From: Gammaproteobacteria bacterium
GTDB taxonomy: Bacteria > Pseudomonadota > Gammaproteobacteria > Xanthomonadales > Rhodanobacteraceae
DNA: 11,109 nucleotides
Direction of reading: 5' to 3'
NCBI GenBank assembly: GCA_005877675.1
Contig: VBNZ01000147.1
Coordinates: 20,332 to 31,440, forward strand
Numbering within the stretch: the first letter of the stretch is position 1; every line of letters starts with the position of its first letter. The notes beneath the pieces were generated by a model that searched no databases, was not told the origin of the DNA, and saw nothing but the letters and a program-made list of their open reading frames with translations. A program made the translations under genes and the position numbers. Below are positions 8,062-11,109 of this stretch, piece by piece.

Positions 8062-8084
8062 AGTACCAATACGGTCCTATTTTA
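8062..8084 (-). promoter_or_regulatory. suf operon promoter -10 and candidate Rrf2/SUF regulator operator
   Basis: Read on the minus strand, a TAAAAT (8084-8079) is followed at once by the dyad AGGACC-GTATT-GGTACT (8078-8062), with 5 of 6 arm bases paired. The start of transcription would fall within the dyad near 8072, about 34 bases before the regulator ATG, so a protein bound there would block initiation. No good -35 is present, as is common in regulated promoters. Assignment to the Rrf2 protein is by position and symmetry only. Confidence 0.5.
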
Positions 8085-8133
8085 CCCCATGCAGCGTCTT
8101 CCGTGTACGCCGATTGCGGTTTGCAATGCGAGA

Positions 8134-8163
8134 TTGACAACCGTCACGCAATAGCCATATCTT
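8134..8163 (+). promoter_or_regulatory. Probable sigma-70 promoter of nrdA
   Basis: A perfect -35 TTGACA (8134-8139) is followed after 18 bases by TATCTT (8158-8163, four of six matches to TATAAT). Transcription would start near the A at 8170, leaving a leader of about 395 nt before the nrdA GTG and including the whole cobalamin riboswitch. It points away from the suf promoter, and the two -10 boxes are about 75 bp apart. Confidence 0.6.
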
Positions 8164-8199
8164 GTGTCCATCAAAGGCGTTCTACACAACATCTGGTTG
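8152..8199 (+). promoter_or_regulatory. Candidate tandem NrdR boxes
   Basis: Two 16-bp sites, TAGCCATATCTTGTGT (8152-8167) and ACACAACATCTGGTTG (8184-8199), each match about 11 of 16 positions of the NrdR consensus ACACWATATATWGTGT as I recall it. They start 32 bp apart, the three-helical-turn spacing typical of NrdR pairs, and the first covers the nrdA -10. NrdR is the universal repressor of bacterial ribonucleotide reductase genes, so the place is right, but each site is degenerate. Confidence 0.42.
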
Positions 8200-8207
8200 T
8201 GCAGAAC
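8179..8207 (+). promoter_or_regulatory. Near-perfect 12-bp hairpin/dyad at the riboswitch 5' edge
   Basis: GTTCTACACAAC (8179-8190) and GTTGTGCAGAAC (8196-8207) pair at 11 of 12 positions around the loop ATCTG. In RNA it would form a stable stem in the first 40 nt of the transcript. The 3' arm covers bases that the cobalamin aptamer should use for P1 and its following helix, so the two folds appear mutually exclusive. It could instead be a protein-binding operator in DNA; its 5' arm and loop overlap the second NrdR-like box. Confidence 0.6.
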
Positions 8208-8358
8208 TTAATCGGGAATCCGGTGTGAATCCGGAGCTGCCCCGCAGCGGTGACTGGGAACGAACGATGCCATAGCACTGGGTTACGGCCTGGGAAGCGG
8301 CATCCACTAGATGAGACGTCGACCACGCGTCTCGTGCCCGGGAGTCCGAATACCGGCC
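8193..8358 (+). ncRNA. Cobalamin (adenosylcobalamin-type) riboswitch aptamer
   Basis: The conserved core is present in order: GGGAATCCGGTGTGAATCCGG (21 positions, 8214-8234) continuing as AGCTGCCCCGCAGCGGTGAC (8235-8254), then CACTGGG..GGCCTGGGAAGCGGC (about 8277-8301), then the B12 box GCCCGGGAGTCCG-AATACCGGCC (8336-8358). It follows the E. coli btuB leader closely in this core. P1 can form between CTGGT (8193-8197) and ACCGG (8352-8356). Cobalamin riboswitches lower expression of the downstream gene when cobalamin is bound. The gene here is the B12-independent nrdA, so B12 sufficiency should reduce class I reductase synthesis. The aptamer is clear; ligand preference (adenosyl or other form) is inferred from the class. 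Confidence 0.95.
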
Positions 8359-8364
8359 CGCGAT

Positions 8365-8397
8365 CGTTTGCCTCGCCCTATGTGGACGCGGCGAACG
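8365..8397 (+). promoter_or_regulatory. P13-like hairpin of the riboswitch regulatory domain
   Basis: CGTTTGCC (8365-8372) pairs with GGCGAACG (8390-8397), eight pairs including one G-U, closing a 17-nt loop seven bases after the aptamer. Cobalamin riboswitches have a hairpin here whose loop (L13) kisses the aptamer loop L5 when ligand is bound. The position fits; I could not establish a convincing L5-L13 complement by eye. Confidence 0.45.
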
Positions 8398-8483
8398 TCT
8401 GGCTTGCAGAACCTCGTGGGAGGGTGCGCCGGGCAGTGACGCGACGGTTTCATCCTGCCCCGCCCCATCCGTCTGGTCTGCAT

Positions 8484-8564
8484 TTCGCTCGCGGGAGCGA
8501 AGGCCGGCGGGTGGCGGCGTCAGCTCCGTTCCCGCCTGCCTCGCTCCCTTCATGGGAGAGGCAC
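8484..8564 (+). promoter_or_regulatory. Translational expression platform: Shine-Dalgarno-sequestering hairpin and competing helix
   Basis: The nrdA Shine-Dalgarno GGGAGAGG (8554-8561) lies in a hairpin: GCCT (8538-8541) and CTCCC (8544-8548) pair with AGGC (8559-8562) and GGGAG (8554-8558) around the loop TTCAT. Upstream, TTCGCTC (8484-8490) pairs with GAGCGAA (8495-8501). An alternative eight-base helix joins GGGAGCGA (8493-8500) to TCGCTCCC (8541-8548). It breaks both hairpins and frees the Shine-Dalgarno. These form two mutually exclusive states, as expected for a riboswitch controlling translation. The pairings are seen in the sequence; coupling to cobalamin binding is inferred. Confidence 0.65.
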
Positions 8565-11024
8565 GTGTCGCAGACCGAAGATTCCACCATTTCCATCACC
8601 CCGCCCGCCGCGACGGCGCCAATGGCGGCATCCGCACAGCAGGACTTCGCGCTGACCCCGCCGCATGCAGGCCCGATCGCGATGCGCGTGACCAAGCGTT
8701 CGGGCGCGAGCGAAGCGGTCGATCTCAACAAGATCGTGCGCGCGGTGGCGCGCTGCTGCCTGGGTCTGCGCGATGTCGACGCGATGCGCGTGGCGGTCAA
8801 GACGATCACCGGTCTGTATGACGGTGCGACCACGCGCGAACTCGATGAGTTGTCGATCCGCACCGCAGCTTCGCTGATCGCGGAGGAACCTGAGTATTCG
8901 CGCGTCGCCGCGCGGCTGCTATCGGGCTATATCGACAAGGAAGTGCAGGCGCTCGGCGTGCATTCGTTCTCGCAATCGATCCGCCTCGGCTTCGACGTCG
9001 GCCTGATCAACGAGCGCGTGCTGCACTTCGTCGAGACGCACGCGCGCAAGCTCAACGACGCGATCGACGCTGCGCAGAACGCGACCTTCGAGTACTTCGG
9101 CCTGCGCACGCTGTACGACCGTTATCTGTTGAAGCATCCACAGAGACGGCACGTGATCGAGACGCCGCAACAGTTCTGGATGCGTATCGCCTGCGCGCTA
9201 TCGGAGGCGCCGGGCGAGGCGATCGAGTTGTACCGCTTGTTCGCCGCGCTCGATTACGTGCCGAGTTCGCCCACGCTGTTCAATGCCGGCACGCGCCACG
9301 AGCAGCTGTCGAGCTGCTTCCTGCTCGACTCGCCCGCCGACTCGCTCGAGGCGATCTACGACAAGTACAAGGACATCGCGCAGTTGTCGAAATTCTCCGG
9401 CGGCATCGGCGTCGCCTGGCATCGCGTGCGCGCGGAAGGTTCGCTGATCCGTTCGACCAATGGCCTTTCCAACGGCATCGTGCCCTGGCTGAAGACGCTC
9501 GATTCCTCCGTCGCCGCGGTCAATCAGGGCGGCAAGCGCAAGGGCGCGGCCTGCGTTTATCTCGAGCCTTGGCATGCCGACGTCGAAGCGTTCCTCGAGT
9601 TGCGCGACAACACCGGCGACGAGGCACGCCGCACGCATCATCTCAATCTCGCGCATTGGGTCCCCGACTTGTTCATGCGCCGCGTGGATGAAGACGGCGC
9701 GTGGTCGCTGTTCGATCCGCGCGACGTGCCGCAATTGCCCGACCTATGGGGCGGCGCGTTCGAGGCAGCCTATGCGCAGGCCGAGGCGCAGGGTCTGGCA
9801 AAGAAAACGCTCAAGGCGCGCGACCTTTACGCGCGCATGATGCGCACGCTCGCGCAGACCGGCAACGGCTGGATGACGTTCAAGGATGCGTCGAACCGCG
9901 GCTGCAACCAGACCGCGCTGCCGGAAAACACGGTGCACCTTTCGAACCTCTGCACCGAGATACTCGAAGTGAGCTGCGGCGCCGAGACCGCGGTGTGCAA
10001 TCTCGGCTCGATCAATCTCTCGCACCATGTCGCCGATGGCCGGCTCGGAGACAAGACGTTCGATTTTGCGCGGCTTGCGCACACAGTGCAGATCGCGGTG
10101 CGCCAGCTCGATCGCGTGATCGATCTCAACTTCTATCCGATTGCGACCGCGCGCGCTTCCAACCTGCGCTGGCGCCCGGTCGGCCTCGGCTTGATGGGCC
10201 TGCAGGATGTGCTCTTCCAACTGCGCCTGCCGTTCGACAGCGATGCGGCGCGTGCGCTGTCCGCAAGAATTTCCGAGGAAATCTACTTCACCGCATTGAG
10301 CACCTCGCTCGAACTCGCGCGCGAACGCGGCGCGCATGCGGCCTTTGCCGAAACCCGCGCCGCGCGCGGCGAACTGCAATTCGAAGCCTGGCGCGTGACG
10401 CCGCGCGACACGGCGCGCTGGGACGCGCTGCGCGATGAGATTCGTGCGCACGGCCTGCGCAATTCGCTGCTGATCGCGATCGCGCCGACCGCCACGATCG
10501 CCTCGATCGCCGGCTGCTACGAGTGCATCGAGCCGCAGCTGTCGAATCTGTTCAAACGCGAAACGTTGTCGGGCGACTTCCTGCAGGTCAATCGCTACCT
10601 CGTCGAGGAGCTCAAGCGGCTCGGCTTGTGGACCGGCGAAATCCGCGACGCGATCAAGCTCGCCGAAGGCTCGGTACAATCGATCGCAGCGCTGCCGCCG
10701 CAACTGAAATCGATCTATCGCACGGTGTGGGAACTGCCGATGCGCGCACTGATCGACATGGCGGCCGAGCGCGGCGCATTCATCGACCAGAGCCAGTCGC
10801 TCAATCTGTTCATCGAAAATCCAAACATCGGCCAGCTGTCGAGCATGTATATGTACGCGTGGAAGAAGGGTCTCAAGACCACCTACTACCTGCGCTCGCG
10901 CCCGGCGACGCGCATCGCCAAAACCACGGTCGCGGCGGAGGCCGCGGCGAAAAATCCGGTGACAGACACCGAGGCGGTCATCTGCTCGCTTGAGAATCCG
11001 GAACTGTGCGAGGCATGCCAGTGA
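8565..11024 (+). CDS. nrdA: Class I ribonucleoside-diphosphate reductase, alpha (large) subunit
   Basis: An 819-residue NrdA that reduces ribonucleoside diphosphates to deoxy forms using a radical supplied by NrdB. An N-terminal ATP-cone (about 41-125) provides allosteric control. Catalytic residues are visible: C251 (SSCFLL) and C478 (AVCNLGSIN) as the redox pair, N461, C463 and E465 in NLCTEI around the thiyl radical, the tyrosine pair Y774-Y775 in KTTYYLRS for radical transfer, and the C-terminal CEAC thiols (C815, C818) that regenerate the active site. These features fit class I rather than B12-dependent class II. The GTG at 8565 is chosen because GGGAGAGG precedes it by three bases; the frame is open back to 8250 but that part is the riboswitch. 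nrdB is expected just beyond the window. Confidence 0.95.
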   Translation: MSQTEDSTISITPPAATAPMAASAQQDFALTPPHAGPIAMRVTKRSGASEAVDLNKIVRAVARCCLGLRDVDAMRVAVKTITGLYDGATTRELDELSIRTAASLIAEEPEYSRVAARLLSGYIDKEVQALGVHSFSQSIRLGFDVGLINERVLHFVETHARKLNDAIDAAQNATFEYFGLRTLYDRYLLKHPQRRHVIETPQQFWMRIACALSEAPGEAIELYRLFAALDYVPSSPTLFNAGTRHEQLSSCFLLDSPADSLEAIYDKYKDIAQLSKFSGGIGVAWHRVRAEGSLIRSTNGLSNGIVPWLKTLDSSVAAVNQGGKRKGAACVYLEPWHADVEAFLELRDNTGDEARRTHHLNLAHWVPDLFMRRVDEDGAWSLFDPRDVPQLPDLWGGAFEAAYAQAEAQGLAKKTLKARDLYARMMRTLAQTGNGWMTFKDASNRGCNQTALPENTVHLSNLCTEILEVSCGAETAVCNLGSINLSHHVADGRLGDKTFDFARLAHTVQIAVRQLDRVIDLNFYPIATARASNLRWRPVGLGLMGLQDVLFQLRLPFDSDAARALSARISEEIYFTALSTSLELARERGAHAAFAETRAARGELQFEAWRVTPRDTARWDALRDEIRAHGLRNSLLIAIAPTATIASIAGCYECIEPQLSNLFKRETLSGDFLQVNRYLVEELKRLGLWTGEIRDAIKLAEGSVQSIAALPPQLKSIYRTVWELPMRALIDMAAERGAFIDQSQSLNLFIENPNIGQLSSMYMYAWKKGLKTTYYLRSRPATRIAKTTVAAEAAAKNPVTDTEAVICSLENPELCEACQ

Positions 11025-11058
11025 TTCGCACACGTACCTGAGACGCATTCTTTTGCCC

Positions 11059-11109
11059 GTCATTCCCGCGCGCTTCTGGCGGGAATCCAGTGTTCTTCGC
11101 TGTCGCATG
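11059..11109. repeat. Mosaic palindromic repeat, copy D (cut by window edge)
   Basis: GTCATTCCCGC (11059-11069), a nine-base loop, then GCGGGAATCCAGTG (11079-11092) reproduces the left end of copy C, with the inner loop changed from GCGAAAGC-type to a longer GC/CT-rich one. The stem ATTCCCGC/GCGGGAAT is perfect. It starts 34 bases after the nrdA stop. The right half of the element, if present, lies outside the window. Confidence 0.7.

Noticed and set aside
8039..8140. 34-residue N-terminal extension of the Rrf2 regulator
   Set aside because: Rrf2 proteins begin close to the LTDYA motif. The extension would cover the -10 and dyad and has no ribosome site.
8179..8207. Rho-independent terminator at the hairpin before the riboswitch
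   Set aside because: The stem is not followed by a T-tract; the next bases are TTAATCGGG and lead into the aptamer.
8250..8564. Coding extension of nrdA upstream to 8250
   Set aside because: This stretch is the cobalamin aptamer and leader. The Shine-Dalgarno before the GTG at 8565 and the NrdA ATP-cone position fix the start.

Overview
The window looks like a chromosomal segment of a high-GC gammaproteobacterium, most likely of the Xanthomonadales (Rhodanobacteraceae/Xanthomonadaceae type). The evidence is the SUF gene order headed by an Rrf2-family SUF regulator, the GC-rich codon use, the class I NrdA sequence and the dispersed GTCATTCCCGC..GCGGGAAT palindromes. The lineage is an inference from gene content; no database comparison was made.

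Minus strand, read right to left: an Rrf2/IscR-like regulator (7586-8038), sufB (6112-7575), sufC (5335-6111), sufD (4196-5335) and sufS (2860-4080) form a tightly packed iron-sulfur cluster assembly operon, with a palindromic repeat between sufD and sufS. After a break holding a second, longer repeat and an oppositely oriented CurA/YncB-type NADP-dependent oxidoreductase (1659-2660, plus strand), the minus strand resumes with a SufU-like protein (1110-1583), a frameshifted GNAT acetyltransferase (576-1113, ATGA overlap with sufU), another long repeat and a small Rieske [2Fe-2S] ferredoxin (60-374). SufB-SufC-SufD is the scaffold complex, SufS supplies sulfur, SufU probably accepts persulfide in place of SufE, and the Rieske protein is a probable client or electron carrier. 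The first 81 bases may encode the tail of a plus-strand membrane protein.

Plus strand, right half: a class I ribonucleotide reductase large subunit gene, nrdA (8565-11024, GTG start), sits behind a leader of roughly 395 nt. The leader holds a consensus cobalamin riboswitch (about 8193-8358), a P13-like hairpin, and a hairpin that pairs the nrdA Shine-Dalgarno with an upstream CTCCC. That hairpin has a competing partner, so the leader can be drawn as a complete translational on/off switch. A TTGACA/TATCTT promoter precedes it, and two degenerate NrdR-box-like sequences lie 32 bp apart on and just after the promoter. The arrangement implies that B12 represses the B12-independent reductase and predicts a B12-dependent class II enzyme elsewhere in the genome.

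The 526-bp region between the Rrf2 gene and nrdA is a divergent control region. On the suf side, a TAAAAT -10 is followed directly by a 17-bp dyad that is a good candidate operator for the regulator. Four copies or part-copies of a mosaic palindromic repeat (392-551, 2685-2842, 4092-4185, 11059-end) occupy the intergenic gaps. I find no tRNA, rRNA, CRISPR array, transposase or phage gene. The least ordinary parts are the layered nrdA leader, the mosaic repeat family, and the interruption and decay within the suf cluster.
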